Below are positions 9,901 to 24,900 of a DNA stretch of 64,000 bases, piece after piece (the stretch's first letter is position 1; each line of letters starts with the position of its first letter). The position numbers and the translations under genes are program-made. This stretch comes from Pycnopodia helianthoides. Lineage: Eukaryota; Echinodermata; Asteroidea; Forcipulatida; Asteriidae. The stretch lies in assembly GCA_032158295.1 (NCBI GenBank), contig CM063254.1:5734326-5798325 (forward strand). The letters run 5' to 3'. The notes below the pieces were generated by a model that was given only the letters and a program-made list of their open reading frames with translations, was not told where the DNA came from and searched no databases.

Positions 9901-12900
9901 AAGTTTACTATAAGCAACAAATTTTTGATATGTATGGGGAAGGTTCCCGGCAGTTAGACTGAAGAAAAGATTAAGCTGATAGGCTTTTATTTGTCAGCAA
10001 AACATTTTTTGAAAATTTAGATTTTAAATTTTGCAAGTACCATTGTTTAACTGCTTTGGTGAGCAATTAGCTGTTGTAGATCCATGACAGATCCGCCATT
10101 TTATTGCCTTGAGAGAGACTCTTCCAGGGTAGAAACGTCAGGCAAATAACAATCTTGAACATTCTATTGTCTCGTAGGGAGTGTGACCATCTCCAATGAT
10201 GGAGCCACAATAGTAAAGCTACTGGATGTTATCCACCCAGCCGCCAAGACACTCGTAGAGATTGCCAAGTCACAGGATGCTGAGGTAAGAGAAGAAATTG
10301 AAGACATTTTTAAAGAGGACAAAGGTCACTGTTACGTTTTGTTTCTAACCCTGACCTTAAAAAACAGATCCTGGCTTTGACTGGATCTTTTTTATGACCG
10401 AGTACTAAATTAGCATAGTTGTTGTTTTGTTTCCCCTTCTTTTTTTCTCCTTTAACCACTTAATGTCGGTATCAAAAGAAATTTGATCTCGTACCAAAAA
10501 GTAAATCCTGGGTGTACACAAAACTGGGTTTACTGACTTTGGTTTGTTTGTCCCAAAAAGTTGTGTGTTTGTACACACCTTCTGGTGTTAAAGGAACATT
10601 ACAGAATTGGTAATTGTAAAATATACTTTTGATCAATGATTTACATAAAACTTACACGGTCTAATGTGATGATAGAAAATCCTTGAAATATTTCTGTCTG
10701 AAATGCCATATTTGATGAGAAACGAATAAACTAATTTTCCGATTGGAGTTTATCGCTCAGTGAGCGTTTTATTCATTTGTTGAACCTATATGATTTCATG
10801 CAAATGTGTAATCGGTTTTTCACTATTTTCTCGTGACCCAGATGGCCGATCGATCTCAAACTTCTACAGGTTTGTCAGTTTATGTATATGGTGGATTACA
10901 TAAAGTGCTTACACTGCCAGCAACTGTTTTGTTAGCAAAAACCAATTCTATGTTCCTTAACCCTTAATTCGTATTAAGAATTGATTTTACCAAAAAGTAA
11001 ATCCTGGTGTACACAAACTAGTTTACCTGACTTTGTTGTTGTCCAAAAAGTGTGGTTGTCACACCTTCTGGTGTTAATGTTATATCTATATCTCAGTCCA
11101 TAATTAGCTTCCCCATCCACAATTATGTCAGCAGAGAAGCCCTCCCATGACTTTCTCTCGTGTTACAATTGTGGTAGAGCAACGACCCATGGTTTTGGTG
11201 ACCGATCATCCATTGTTCTTATGGGTGATCAACACCGCTCTGACCATGGGTATCTATTTCTGAGAGTTGGCCTATTTCGTTATGCACCCAGTTGTGCCCG
11301 TGGAGTAGGCCATAGTTGATGAAATGGACATTGTTATTTCCCCAGTGTACAAAGTACAGATGAGCTGGTAAAAGGAAAATTACATTATTTATAATTGCTG
11401 TATTTCTGTTAGAGAATGTGGATTTGTTGGTGGATTTCATATGGAATACGGACCTGTTTACATTTTTCAGTCCATGACTGCCGCGAAAAACAAGAGCAAA
11501 TAATGATGATTTCTAACTGTCGGACAGACCTTGTCTAAAAACTCACACGTTCAAACGATGGTCGGTCGACCATCGCCTCAAAATGATACAACATTGCATT
11601 TTTCTTTAAAATGAAACAACACCTGGCGAAAGTCACTGGATACTTGGAAATAATATGTACTTTCATTCAAGTAAGTTTTTTTTGTAGTAACTTTGAATTT
11701 TGTGCATGTCTGCAAATAATGCAATCTACATTGTACCTTTAACTTAAAGTTCACTGGAGCAACCTAGTGATCTCCAATTCTTATACCTATGTGTTTTATT
11801 TTAGTTTATTTTTCCCCAAAGATTACTGATGTGGATAGGGTTTTAAGTTGAGTCTGAAATGTTTGATTTAATAAACTGTGGAATTACTATTTTAGCCAAA
11901 GAATAATACTAATTCCAATATACTAGCATTACCAACTTTCCCGCTGCTCCACCATTTCAAAGGAAACGTCCCGTTAAAACGACGCGGGATGACTCGCCCT
12001 CGTAATAGAAATGTCAATGATAGCACAGCAAATGAGCATTGACACCAGTCGCCGTGTCAGTGTTTGGTGTTAATTGAAAATAACCTCACGTTGTCATACA
12101 TCCACACAGGAATTTAGCAGTGACACCTGTTTCGGTGAAAAGCTGAACAGCCATTGGGCAAAAAAAAGCCCCACTGATTTTTTCAAGCCGTCAGGTCTCC
12201 AGTCATTGCAGAATCACCCCCCAATGTAGTGATTGAATTGTCAGCTGTGTATTGTCTGAATTTGCTATTTCATCCATTTATTTTTGCATTGTTCATTCAT
12301 TTAAAAATACCACATGACAGCCAAGGGCCGAATTTTAAAAAAAAAGATGAAAGGAAAGCTAGTCAAAATGAGACCCTAAAAACCCAGCAATTGTGCACTA
12401 CACACATGTGGAGACGAGAAATACAATTAAAAAGTCGTAGAATAAAGGGCAATTTAACCATTCAAAAATATACACTAATTACTACTAAAGAATGTGGACA
12501 GGAGAAAATAAACAAAACAATAAAAAGAAGCAGTAAATCAATTGGAAAGTGTGTTTTAGAAAATCAATAAAATACAGAATGGCACTGTTCCTCAATCTTA
12601 TTAGGTTTATGCAAGTATTGTTGGTTTTTAACTGCATGTCTTAAGGACAGAGGGAGCCAATGTTGGCAACGTCTTCTCACTTCAAGTGTTTTAATTTGAC
12701 ATAATGTTAAGTGCCTGGGCTCAATTTATAGAGCTGCTTTAAAAGCAAAAAAAATAGCTAAACACAACAAAATTATGCTGACATAAGTCCAGAAAATACC
12801 TTGTCATGTGTACTATCTATGAAATAAGGACAAGTGAAAAAAGCTGACTGGCTAGTGAAATGGTCCTGTTGGCAAGTCACTGAAAAAATTGATCAGGGCA

Positions 12901-15900
12901 AACCCTGGGTAGGTTTCACATTTCAGTTTGTGGGAGGAGAACTGATGTGAAGGCCTCTGCAGTGTCCTCGATTAGGCATCATTTGTAAGTACAGTCAGCC
13001 CTGTTACAAAGAGCACTGTTATAAAGAGGTTCTGCTTATAAAGAGTACATTCTGAAGTCACGAATCGTTGTGTTTCTTTGTTCTGCTGTCCTCGTATAAC
13101 AACGTTCCTGTTATAAAAAGGTATGTTGGCCAGTCCCAGCGATCTGTTATAACGAGAGTCGGCTGTAGCTGGAGTATGAGTTTCAGATGAATGACTATGA
13201 CTGTTGCTACATTGTCATAATGCTTTTATAGGCGCGTCTTTAAAAAGGTGTGGCTGCTAACTATTGTCATGATAGTGACATCATCAAGTTGTGGAAACCC
13301 CATGATGCCATTGACGTCAGTGCAATTTACTGCAATGATAAAGTACGCATTTGAAAAAGTCCTCTAATAAGTTTTACAACAAAATTCAGTATTGCTGGCT
13401 GTGATTCACACAGACTTGACAGTTTGAACAAGTTTGAATGAATGCACAAACTCAAAGGCAATCGCTTCTCAAGAGGTACTTTCAATTGTATTTTCCCCCT
13501 TTATCAAAATGTTTTCAATGATCACTCGGACATTTCCAGCAGGACGGAATTATGTTTGTACTTAAGTGCGTTACATCCACAAGGCCAATATTGTGAAGGA
13601 GTAGTCTAGTCTTATTCACCTTCGGCCCATATTGAGCATGTGATGTTGCTATGACAAGGTTGAGTCACAATGTCAGATTGCTATGAAGTCACCCCCTGGG
13701 AAAGCCATCTGTATTTTAGGGTGATAAGGATGACGCCCTCTCAGGCCAGCGTGCAATGTCACAGACGATCCTCCTCCCCCCCCCCCCCCGTTTGGGTCTC
13801 TCTTTTTTGTGGGGGCTTTAACTTGCCCAATGTTGCCCTGTCATTGCTGAGCACTATGTGATTCACAGCGCCGCTCCTAATCAATGATTAGTACTTAATG
13901 AGAAGCCATGATTTCGTCAATCAACAGCACCGTGCAGACAACAGGGGAACACAAGGTTAATTAGTTTATAATCGGATTTGAGGGGCAGCAATTGTCTGGT
14001 CAGCAAGGATGTACATGTGTAAACCACTGGAAAAAAATAAAAAATTGCTGCGTTCATTTTTTGATATGTCCTCATCGGGGATATTGGAATCTGGTTGTCA
14101 CAAGATAGCACATTTCAATTTTGCTCTGTCAACAGTTTCCCTCAACTACGTGACATGTACATCGTGTAAAAAAACAGTTCCTACTATCACTCCAAACGGA
14201 TACAAAATATATCTTGTTCAGTATTAATGAGCATAAAAAGGAGTGTGACATAAAAATGCATCTGAATCTGAATTGAGTAGTCGGCAAAGCTTCCATATAA
14301 CAGTTGATTATATTATAGAATTATCGCACCAACTTTTTCAAGAATACAATGAAGAAATTTCAGTTTTAGATGTAGGAGAAAAACCCCAAATAGCCCACAC
14401 AGTCAGGTAGAGACTGAAAACCCAATCCACATGCCAAAATCCAGTCCGGGAACCCAAACTGGGGTCCACAGAGGTTTTTAAGGCAGGGAAGAAACCACTG
14501 ACTGCCTATCTTCAAACCTTCCAACCCAATCCCAACAATTGTTGTTAAAGACAAATTTCCCGCCTATTTCTTTCAGGTTGGTGACGGTACCACCACAGTG
14601 ACGATGCTAGCAGCGGAGTTCCTCAAACAAGTGAAGAGCTACGTCGATGAGAACGTGCACCCACAGGTCATCATCCGCTCCTACCGCAAGGCCACCCAGC
14701 TAGCTCTGGACAAGATCCGCGAGATCGCAGTGAAAATAGAGAGCGACAATCCTGAGTGAGTACTCCCGGAAGCTCACCATTTAATCCCACGCTACCCCTA
14801 ATCTGTTTAGGCCCCCCGCTGCGCCCCCCTCGGTTCCTCATTTACAGTTGTCACACGTGGCTATCTGCACTGTTGCCCCGCCGTAATTTAAGTTAGAAAT
14901 GCACTGTGGCAGATAATACAGAGAAAATTAAGTTTAATGAATGTGTTGATTGACGCATGATGCGCATAGCCGAGCTGTCCACTGTCAACAGCCAGCTAAT
15001 TGAATGCAGGGGAAACTCCGAAATTGAACGTCAACCGTCGAGTTGTTTGACTGTGTTGATGCAGATGGGCAGATGTGACTGTGATGGTGACATGTCAAGC
15101 TAAGAACCAGTGGTAATAATGTCATGGAAAAAGACGCTCGCATCCGGCCAAGTATTGTCAGTTCCTCTTTGCGTTGTCTTTGTAGTAGCCATGATGCACA
15201 CAGTCTGACAATCTGTTTGCTAACTATCTGTTTATTTAAATGGGCCCAGTAATTTTCTACTGTTGTTCAACCAACCCAATCCCCCCCCCCCAAAAAAAAG
15301 CAACAACAGCAACAAAACATTAATTGTTCCTTCTACCTAGGTGGAAGAGTTGCAGAAATTCCACAATTCACGGATATTACATCAAACAAAGATACCCATT
15401 TTTATTTGTGTTATTTATTTTATTTTTTTTAAACCAAATTCTTATGAACTTTTGTCCCAACACCAAACACTCAGACCCATTATGCCGAATACAATCATAA
15501 ACAATGGTGGCAGTCTATCGATCTCTGGTAATCCTCGTTTGTAAAACAAAGGGAGGAAAGTCTGGTACGGGGATTACACGTCACTTTAACCCGTGGAGAA
15601 GGGTGGACTTCGAGCGTGAATTCCAGTACCCTGTGTCCCCTCTTTGTACGGGGGAAATGAAATGTTGCATGGTGATGGAATGTTGCACAAATGGAATGTC
15701 TGGGCGTGTTAATGCTCCGGTATTCCAAGTGTATGGGAAAAGCGTGTTTTCCCGACCTCCGGTCATGAGTCAAACAAAAAAAATTCCGGTCTTGTATCAA
15801 AAAAAGTTTTTTCTGCATACACACCATCCGGGGATTCCGGTCATAACTGGTTAAAAAAACAAAACATCGATCAGTTGTGGGGAACTGTAGTTTCAAACTG

Positions 15901-18900
15901 AAATGTTTTTTGTAAAGAGTAAAGTAAAAATTTTAAAATTCCCACGGGACTCAGAAAGCACCGAGTATACAATGCTTAAAATCACACAATGCTGTATAAG
16001 GGTACAATCAAAAACAATATTCTGTATTAAAATCAATTGAAGTGATTCATTGTAAATAGAACTCAGAATTTTTTTTTAATCCTTCTTGTGTTATACAATA
16101 TTTTGGTGTCTCTTGTGGAAGATCAAAAAGGGTCGGACAAAAAGGTGTTGTCGCTTAAGTGTAGCGCCCTTAAGAGTTGAATTTGAAATATTTTGGAACA
16201 TGTAGTACCATCTGTAATGAATGAATACCAGTGTGTATGATATCATAAGCCAAAGTTTTTTTCACCAGCCTAAATGGCTCAAAAGTTCCCACGTGGCATG
16301 ATGTAACATTGTCGAGCATGTGCCTAGTTCCCTGACTGCATTTTTCTCATAAACAAAAATATTTAAAACCCGAAGATTGGTGATTCACACAGCGCCCCCT
16401 TTTCCGTCGCTGATCTGGAGTTCAATGACTGAAAAATTGTCCGCTCTTTGGAAACAGTAGCAAGACTCATGCGTTACTGTTTAGATTGACTGGAGAGACG
16501 TCACTGTACATCATTGCGATTACTGATGTCGTTAATTGATGAATGTAGAATGAAGAGGTTCTTGCAATGGCATCCCAGATGGACTGACAATAACTCCCGC
16601 TGGAGTTATTGCTGATAGTTGTGACCCACCTTCTAAGGTTCACCACGAAGCTACATGAACTATGATCAAAATAAATAACATCACCGCCGGGAGAATTTAC
16701 TGAGGTGAATTCCAAAACCGCAATATTATTCTATTGTAAACATATACCGCTAAAAATGACAACTCTGATAATATGTTCACCTAATTTTTTGCTGGGAAAT
16801 TTAATTGACAATTGTAATTTGAACTTGATTTTTTAAATTTTTTTTATTCGATGCCAATGCATGGAATTTGTATGAATTCTTGAGAGACAAGGCCCGTTTT
16901 CCTTTTTTTTCTTTGAAAAAAAGGTATAAAATCAAAATGGATACATTTATAAGCAGGAACTGTTTTTAGACCAAATCCGTAGATGTAAAAGGCCCCCCAT
17001 GAATTTACATTTTTTGCATGTTCATTTTTTGTCTTTAAAGACTTGTCACAGCCATTTCTCTGACGAATCTGTTGAGTAAACACAGTCAGGGGAACATTGT
17101 GTTTATGGTTTCCTCCACTCAAAGCCAGCACAGTGTAAATCTTGTCCAGAAAAAAATACATTGTATGATTGACACTTCACTGTGAAAATTTGATGATTGT
17201 GGGGGACTTAATGATAGGCCCTCCTGAGTTGATAAAAAGTGAAATTATTCTGTCATTGGCCCGTCTGTGTTTAATGAAAGACGAGACAAAGCGTGGGGCC
17301 ATGAATTATGAAAAGATGACAAGATGTGAAGTGACACTGGGCCATGTGTGGACTATCCAAAAGCCCCAAGAATATTTTGAATCATCCAAGAATTTAATCT
17401 GGTATCTGCTGGTTTACAGGGGGGGGGCCACCCCTAGGGGGGCAAGATGGTCGTTAATCATCTGTCCCGTTTAAAGTCGGTGTCATTTAGATGTTGCCCC
17501 CGCTCAATGAAAAAATGTGTTCGTTGGTAGGGTAGATGGAGGCAGACCCTTTTTGTTCTACATGGCTGGTGAGGACTAATACACTTCAGCTGTTTACACC
17601 CCCCCCCTTTCAATCTCCCACTGAAAAACGATGTTCTTTTTTTTTTTTTTTTTTCCTTTTGTGATATTGGGTCGTAAATCAATAGGCAGTCTTGGCCGTG
17701 GCTGCATGTAATTCTTATTGTAATTGGGAGACGACATGCAAGAATTGGCGATTCTCCTTGCCGAGTAATAACCCCGCAGGCACCCATAGTTGAGTGAGAA
17801 GACACAACAGTAATGTGACTGGAAAACTCTGGCGCTGAGTAACCCAGGCTCTTGTGTCGTCATGCTTTAAAGGGCTGCTTTAATCATAGTAAATGCTTCA
17901 CGATAGGTGACTGGGCTCCAGGTATGTACACGTAGGGCAGGCAGAGGGGATTACAGTTAAGGAGATTATCACCAACTTAGGTTTCTAGGTACAACCTGAA
18001 GTTAACATGACAGAACAACTAGTGGATCTTGTCAAGAGGGAGTGCCATAGCACATGGTTTTAGCCAGGATTTTGAAAATGGGTCGTCCAAATCTGCTGCA
18101 AATTTTAAAACACCGAGTGCAAATGCTTACTTGCAATACTTCTATTTGGCAAGATGAAGAAGCAGGGCTCATGATGCCCACTGTTTCTTTTCTTTTCTTT
18201 TTAGATTTAGGCTGTTAACCTCACAAGTCTTGTAGTCTAGTGAGCTTTCAAATTTATACTTTTGAAGATTTACTGATGTACACTTCAGCTTTTCAATTCT
18301 AAGTTTTCTCCTAAAAGTTCAGCAAAATTGTGCAAAAACAACAAAGTAAAATTGTAGGTCTTTATTATTTTTATTAAATCTTTCTGGTAATGAAACCAAG
18401 GGACATTCAAAGGTGACTACACTATACTGTGACCTGTAGGCCTGAAGATACCTCTGTCAGAGGAGACAATGAGAAAAAACCCCAACTGGGGAAAATCCCA
18501 ACAATCGGGTAGTGACTGAAAACCCAAGTCCACTTGCAAGGCTCCAGTCTGGGATTCGTACCGGGTCCACAGACGTGTGCTATTTTATCAATGTTAGGGT
18601 GATACGTTTGATAATCATAGGGTCTGGGGGGCTTCAGTTTTATGACAACAATAATTTTGTTGAGACTAGAGTGGAATGAAGTTACATTGGAAAGGTATAT
18701 TGCAAGCTAATTATTGATGGTTACCAACAATTAGCGGGACAAATGAAAACTAACTTAACAGATAATGCAAAAGTCTTGGTAATAAAACATTGGATACTCC
18801 TTCCTCCAATGTGGACATTGGTGGAGTGGCCAGGTAACCATTTGTTTTATAATAAATTAAGCCTGTATAGTATACTCTCAGAGACCCTGTAGACGTTTAC

Positions 18901-21900
18901 ATGTAGAAACATTTTGAATATTCAGTTGGTTGAATGTGAGCAAGCGAGAAAAATGAAAATAAAAGAGTTCATTGAGGAGACAAATTGAGGGCGGGTCGTA
19001 GATATTGCACGTTTCATGACTTTGAACATGCCGTTATCACGTCAAGTCACTTCTAGTGTGCGTTTGTGCACACACGAGTCTTCAACAATGCCTGTTCAGC
19101 ATCCGAAGACGTCTCAATGTGTGCTTGCATCTGATCAGTGTTGCTTAAAGTAAGATTGACTCCGATAGTTAAAAGCACATGTAGGCCTGCCACCATTCTC
19201 TCCCCCCCCCCCCATGACAAGACAACATTGATTTGTGTGTGGACACATGTGGCACAAACGTTGCGCAAGACGTAAAGCATGAGGCGTCAACCCCCCTCAC
19301 CTCCGTGAACCCAGTGGATGATTTGTGGGCCAAGAGAGAAACAAAGGGCTTACCTAAATCACCGTGTCCCCTCTCACCAGTCCCCACCCCTAGTGTCTGT
19401 TCCCCCCAGTGAGTCAGCTTGGTTGTGTATCAGCAAGCTGTCAGTCGATCAAATGCGGAGCAGCTGTTGGCCGTGTACACATGATAGCAGGTACGCGTCT
19501 GACATTTTGTGGGGGGCTTTGGCGGGTAATGACTGGAGCTGTTTTCATCTGTGTGGTATTAGGTGTCCAGGGAATTGTCCAGAAATTTGTCATAGGATGT
19601 CTCTTTCTGTTGAATGTTTTCTTCAAAGTTGGCTCTATTGGCTGGAACATGTTTTCCCCATTTCGCTGATTGTAAATTAAGATTAAATGTGGGGGGAGGG
19701 GGTTTGCTATCTCTTAGGGAGCGTGAATGTCTCAAGATAATTTATTTATTTTATTTTGGGGGGGTGGGGGTTAATAAGAATTAAAAAGCCTCTGCAGAGA
19801 ATGCTTTTTTGAATACATGAGTTGTCAAATAGCGAGCGAGTGGAAATGCAACTACGGCCGAACAAAAAAATTCAAATAATAATTTTTTCCCCCACCACCC
19901 CCCTTTCTGGTGGGTGGTCCCCGGTGACCCAGTCACCACGTAACCCATCATATTTCGTTAAAAAACTGATGCATCACAACATGTGTTTGGTATCAACGCG
20001 ATGTAAGACATTATGAAGTGGATTCCAGTTGCTGGATTCTTTCCCAGATGACTTGTCCCAAATGACAGACGAGGCACTCTTGACCCAAAGCTAGGGTAAT
20101 GGCACAGTTTTTCTTTCTTTCTTTCTTTCTCTTTGAGAAGACGCCATCATCAAATAGCCACACATGGAATCTCTCACTTCTTGCCTCGAGTGAGATTTCC
20201 TCTGGACAGAGTTGCCAATGATGTGTGCATGGTGAAAAAGCGGTCTTGCATTATTATACATCAATTGTAACTTTGGAGTATTCATTTCACGGGTGGTGAT
20301 GTTAAACTGAATGGCATCCTCATTGTTCATTAACACCTTGAAATGATAAGAGATTCAACAGGAAACGATGATCAGGCTGGGCGTGAGTAGTTTGGTTATT
20401 AACACGCCCTGTAGAAAGTCGAGGTAAAACAAGCGTGGGAAAAGAAGCCATGCAATTTCCACGTAGTTTTTTTGTTTTTTTCTCTTCAAAAGCTGTAAAC
20501 TCAAAACAATTGGAAGTTAATAAAACAAGCCATACTGTTGGTGTCACAGGATATCTTTACTATGGGGTTGAACAAGGAAAAGTTGACTAGAGCGGGATTT
20601 GAACCAACGACCTCCGGATTAACGTACCGGCGCTCTACCAACTGAGCTATCTAGCCCTATGTTGGCGGTCTTCCTATTTTGTCAATATCTTTGTTCGGGG
20701 GTGCCAGTCAGAAGCCATACAACCGTATACTGCCGTGTAGCCAGGGATCACACCCAAGTTTACGATACAACCTGGGAAGCAGCAGCCACGGGATCAGCTT
20801 GAGGGGATGCGACTTTTTTGATTTAAATGTCAAGTAATGAGGATATCTTGACGTCAGACAAATTCTATAATCTTTTTGTTGTCCCCGTCCCAAGTATCTG
20901 GAGACCTAAAAAAAAAGAAAATTGAATTCAACAGAGAGCGTTTATTTCCAGAGCATTGTCACTCTTCATTAACAGTGCCAACTTTTTGTTGAGATACTAC
21001 TCTTCACAAGTTTTCATGGATATATTTCTACTCAAATTCGTGCTGGGTCAATTGTCTAACTTTGTAATTCTTTCATGTCGGTGTTGTTGAGTGGCAGCAG
21101 TTTTGTTCTGTTTGTGATTTAAAGTCTGTGAATCTGCCCTGGATTTTCTTTTTTTGGATGTATTCCTCCTCAATACTGTGGAAATCTATTTTACTTCATG
21201 TGTGTGTTTAATTCCATCCTGATAAGTGTGAAAACTACCAAGTTTAGAAAGATTGACAAAAAAGTCAGGATGAATCTGGTAAAATGATAAAACTTGGTTG
21301 TTTTGGGGGGTTTCTGTGGTTGAAGTATGGTTCAAAACACAAGGGGCAAAAGATGTGCCATGCACATACCACAAGGAAACCACTAAAAAGCAGTGGTTTG
21401 AAATGTAACTAGACAGCACACTTGACATCCCAAAAAACAAAAAAGCAGTTAACAAAAAGGAATCGGCGATTAAGAAATGCCAACATTTTTTTGTCAGAAA
21501 CAGACAGAGGGAGTCCCTCAGCCACACAAAATGTATACACTGAAATAAAATTGAAATAATTTTCTGGATGGAAAAAGGTTTCATTCATTTGACATATAAA
21601 TGAAATATGAAACATGGAAAACTGAAGATATAAGACAGCATGTGGTCGGGGTATAAAAAGTATGTTTTCTGTGAACAAACCAAAATTGTCAACCCCTAAT
21701 TATCGGATATTTTGGGGCACTTTTTTTCATCTACCTGATTGATTGATTGCAGGGAGCAAAAACAGCTTCTCCAGAAATGTGCTGCTACAACGCTAAGCTC
21801 CAAGCTGGTCTCCGCCCAGAAGGATTTCTTCTCTCACATGGTGGTCACTGCGGTCAGTCTACTAGATGAGAATCTTCCAATGGACATGATTGGCATCAAG

Positions 21901-24900
21901 AAGGTGCAGGGTGGTGCTCTGGAGGTAAGACTATCAGCATCTTAATTCTTCAGTCAATAAGCACGAGGAGTAATTTGTTGTGTCAATCCAAAGAGGTCAT
22001 ACCTCGGTTCCATTTAGTTTTTGCTCAAATAGAAATACGTGTTAGGCTCCGACTTTAAAATCACACAGCTTACTTTGCGTTCAAGGCATAGCACTTTAAG
22101 AAAAAAAATTGATTTCCAATTCTCTTATTTCCACTCAACGCAGCATTAAAGCCACCCTTTTACAACTCATAAAATTTGGTAATCGCGATAATATTTTTAT
22201 TTTTTTTAAATTTTTTTTAATCAAGTACTTTGAACAAGTTTATGCAGGATTATTTTGATCCGGCAAATCAAAATTAAAAACTGAGTGTTGGGGTTCTTGA
22301 TCAATGTTCTCACTCATTTTACAAGTGGAAGTAATTTTCAGCGCAATTTGTACTGGTATCAAGTTTGCAAAAAAATTGACCTTTCCCAATGTTGTAATTA
22401 TTATTTTTGATGATTTTTAAATGTTTGTATTTTTTAAGAATATTTTGTTGTTGCATCTATTGGGGGCCTCTACCGCAGTAATTGCATAAACAGTTTGTAT
22501 TTCTTAAATGACCTTATTGCTTTTATTTATCCATCATCATTTCTCTCCGAAGTGAGGGCTCTCCTGAATTATGTTTCTCTGTAATGAACAAACCTCAAGT
22601 TATTGGTGATGAATTTCCTTATTTCAGGAATCCAGGCTCATCGCGGGTGTTGCCTTCAAGAAGACGTTCAGCTATGCAGGCTTTGAGATGCAGCCCAAGA
22701 CCTACAAGAACCCCAAGATTGCTCTACTCAACATAGAGTTGGAGCTGAAGTCGGAGAAGGAGAATGCTGAGATCAGGGTTGACAATGTGGAGGTGAGTTG
22801 AAGACCGCTCCCCCCATCCCCACCCCCCCCTACTCCTTTGATCTTTGCAACTAACTTTACATCCTCTTTGTGTCGTGGTGAGGCCCTGCACCATTTTTGA
22901 GTCTTTGCTCAAACATCTGCTGTTTAGGCCTTGCCCGTGAATTTGAAGCCCTGTGTTCAAAGCACAGTTTCAGATTTGCTCCTGAGCTCAAGAGCTCAGG
23001 AGCAGAAGCTTCGATTTTGAAACCGGGTTTTGTGCTTCTATTTATGATGCTCCGGCTGACAGAGTCTCTTTTCTCCTCCGTACTTGGTGATGGTGATAGT
23101 CGCTTCAGGTCAGGTCAGGTCAGGTCAATATCGTTGCGTTTCCTTCTTAACAAAGATTAACTTTGAAATGAGTACAAAATGATACACATGTACCTATTGC
23201 TTACCCTAGAAACTTTGTCAATTTTACAGCAAAACGATATTCGAATTAAGCTATTTTTTTCTTGTGTAATATCTCCCACATGGTTTAAGACAGGTGCACA
23301 TAAAATGATCACTGACAGTTCGTTAAATTTATGTCACACATGGTAAGCTTTCCTCCCCCCCCCCCCCCACTTCCCGAGGTTCAAAACAAGTCTCACCATA
23401 CACAAGAGCACACACAGCCTTGGCCCTGGGTTAGTCCAAGCAACCGCAACAAGCACATTTGTACCCAATCCGACAATCCTAATTTTAGAAAACCCCCTTT
23501 CCCTTCGTAGGAAATGAATCACCGGTGTTGTGGAATGGAGTGCTGGAAATAGCGTAATTGGGTACATCAACTGGAAATGATCCCCCTATGCTGGGACAGT
23601 TAACGTCCCATTTTTTTTCCCCAAATCACTGAGTGTTTTGAAGGATTTATGACCCCCTACTCTCCCCTCCTACCCCAACCCACACTCACACCTGTCTGCC
23701 TTTATGGTGTCACTAATTCACAGACTGGAGTATTGAGTTACACTGACGCACATGGGCATAGCTTGAAGGTTTTAAGGTTCAAGCCATGATACCTTTTACG
23801 TGGCCAATATCAAAAATGGATAATATTCAGCATTGTTACAACAGACAACATGCACCTCGGAAGCTGTTTAATGCAGTTGACGCTTATTTCATCGTTCGTT
23901 TGAAATTTTGTTTATTTGTAGAGCGATCTTGTGAAGTTCTCAGTAGCACTATTCAACCTATCCCGTTAGAATTATGTTGGTGGTTTTCTAAACATCTTGT
24001 CCTTTTCATCAGTGTGCTCTGGTCGCTTTAAGAATCAAGCCTGCGAAAAAGAACTTGAAAATGAAACTTTTTCATGACTACTTAGTGTATGTTTTTGTTT
24101 CCTGTAACACCACGGTCACCGTCCGTTCCAACACCTGACGACCCTAAACATTTGTTATAAATAATTTTAAAAGTTTCCTGACCAAGAGCATGTTTCACCA
24201 CTATACCACCAGAATGTAAGGCTCAACTAAAATATTATATCAAATCTGATTGCATAAAAATGTAACAATCCCTTCCTATCCTAAACCCGCTTATTTTTTA
24301 CTTTATTTTTCTGTGTACACACGAAAAAAATTCAAAATTAATTGTTTCCCCACCCTACTGACCTTCTTGACTTTCAAGCATTTTGAAGGAAACACAAAAA
24401 CAAGTTTTTGTAGTCTTAAATGACTAATTTGTGATTGAAATCATTTAATTTGAAATACTGTCGTACCTTTCCTTTCAGACTTAGTTATAATGTGATTGGA
24501 GTGAAAATTAAGTCATTTAGTTTATGATTATTTTTAATTTTTCAAACACTGTCCTCTAATCGTATTGAGTGATGGTGTCACAGTGTCAAGAATAGTCAAG
24601 GTTTTCAGCTTTTACGTTTAAGACCTTCACAGTATCTTCGATAGTTGTTCCTTAGGAATGCCTTTTTGGGGGGGGGGTTTAGTGGGGGGAGTGGGTTGTT
24701 TGCTGTTGATTGTTTTATCTTTCTTGGATGGGAGTTGGTGGGTTTTTGTTTTTGTTACAAAGATATTTTGTTTTAATAGGGAGACCGCCAACATAGGGCT
24801 AGATAGCTCAGTTGGTAGTACGCCGTCACATTAATCCGTAGGTCACAGGTTCAAGTCCTGCTCTAATCAATTTTTCTTTGTTCAACCTAAAATTCATTAC

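Larger units (their letters stand above)
10285..14576 (+). other. CCT7 intron 3
   Basis: 4.3 kb between the QDAE codons and the VGDGTT codons. Beyond the elements listed separately I see only AT-rich sequence. The 113-codon frame at 12229-12570 is Lys/Thr/Asn-rich AT sequence with no motif. Confidence 0.6.
14756..21752 (+). other. CCT7 intron 4 (7 kb), mostly unique AT-rich sequence
   Basis: Longest intron of the gene. It has poly-C, poly-T and poly-G tracts, the repeat at 18471, a (CTTT)n run at 20111-20132 and a tRNA-headed SINE at 20566-20674. Overlapping open frames at 15504-15896 and 19318-19680 occur on both strands but show no recognised domain and differ in all frames, so no gene is called. 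Confidence 0.55.

Noticed and set aside
12229..12570. 113-codon Lys/Thr-rich frame
   Set aside because: AT-rich low-complexity composition, no motif; likely chance in an intron.
15495..15896. Overlapping 116- and 133-codon frames on both strands in CCT7 intron 4
   Set aside because: Open in several frames with no recognisable similarity, as expected of a locally GC-richer non-coding stretch.
19318..19680. Overlapping 120- and 86-codon plus frames
   Set aside because: The hydrophobic stretch ([20 protein letters not shown]) looks membrane-like, but other frames are equally open and there is no splice or family support.
20590..20660. Possible functional tRNA-Asn gene
   Set aside because: Mismatches in acceptor, anticodon and T stems, and multiple diverged copies with shared flanks, mark it as a repeat.
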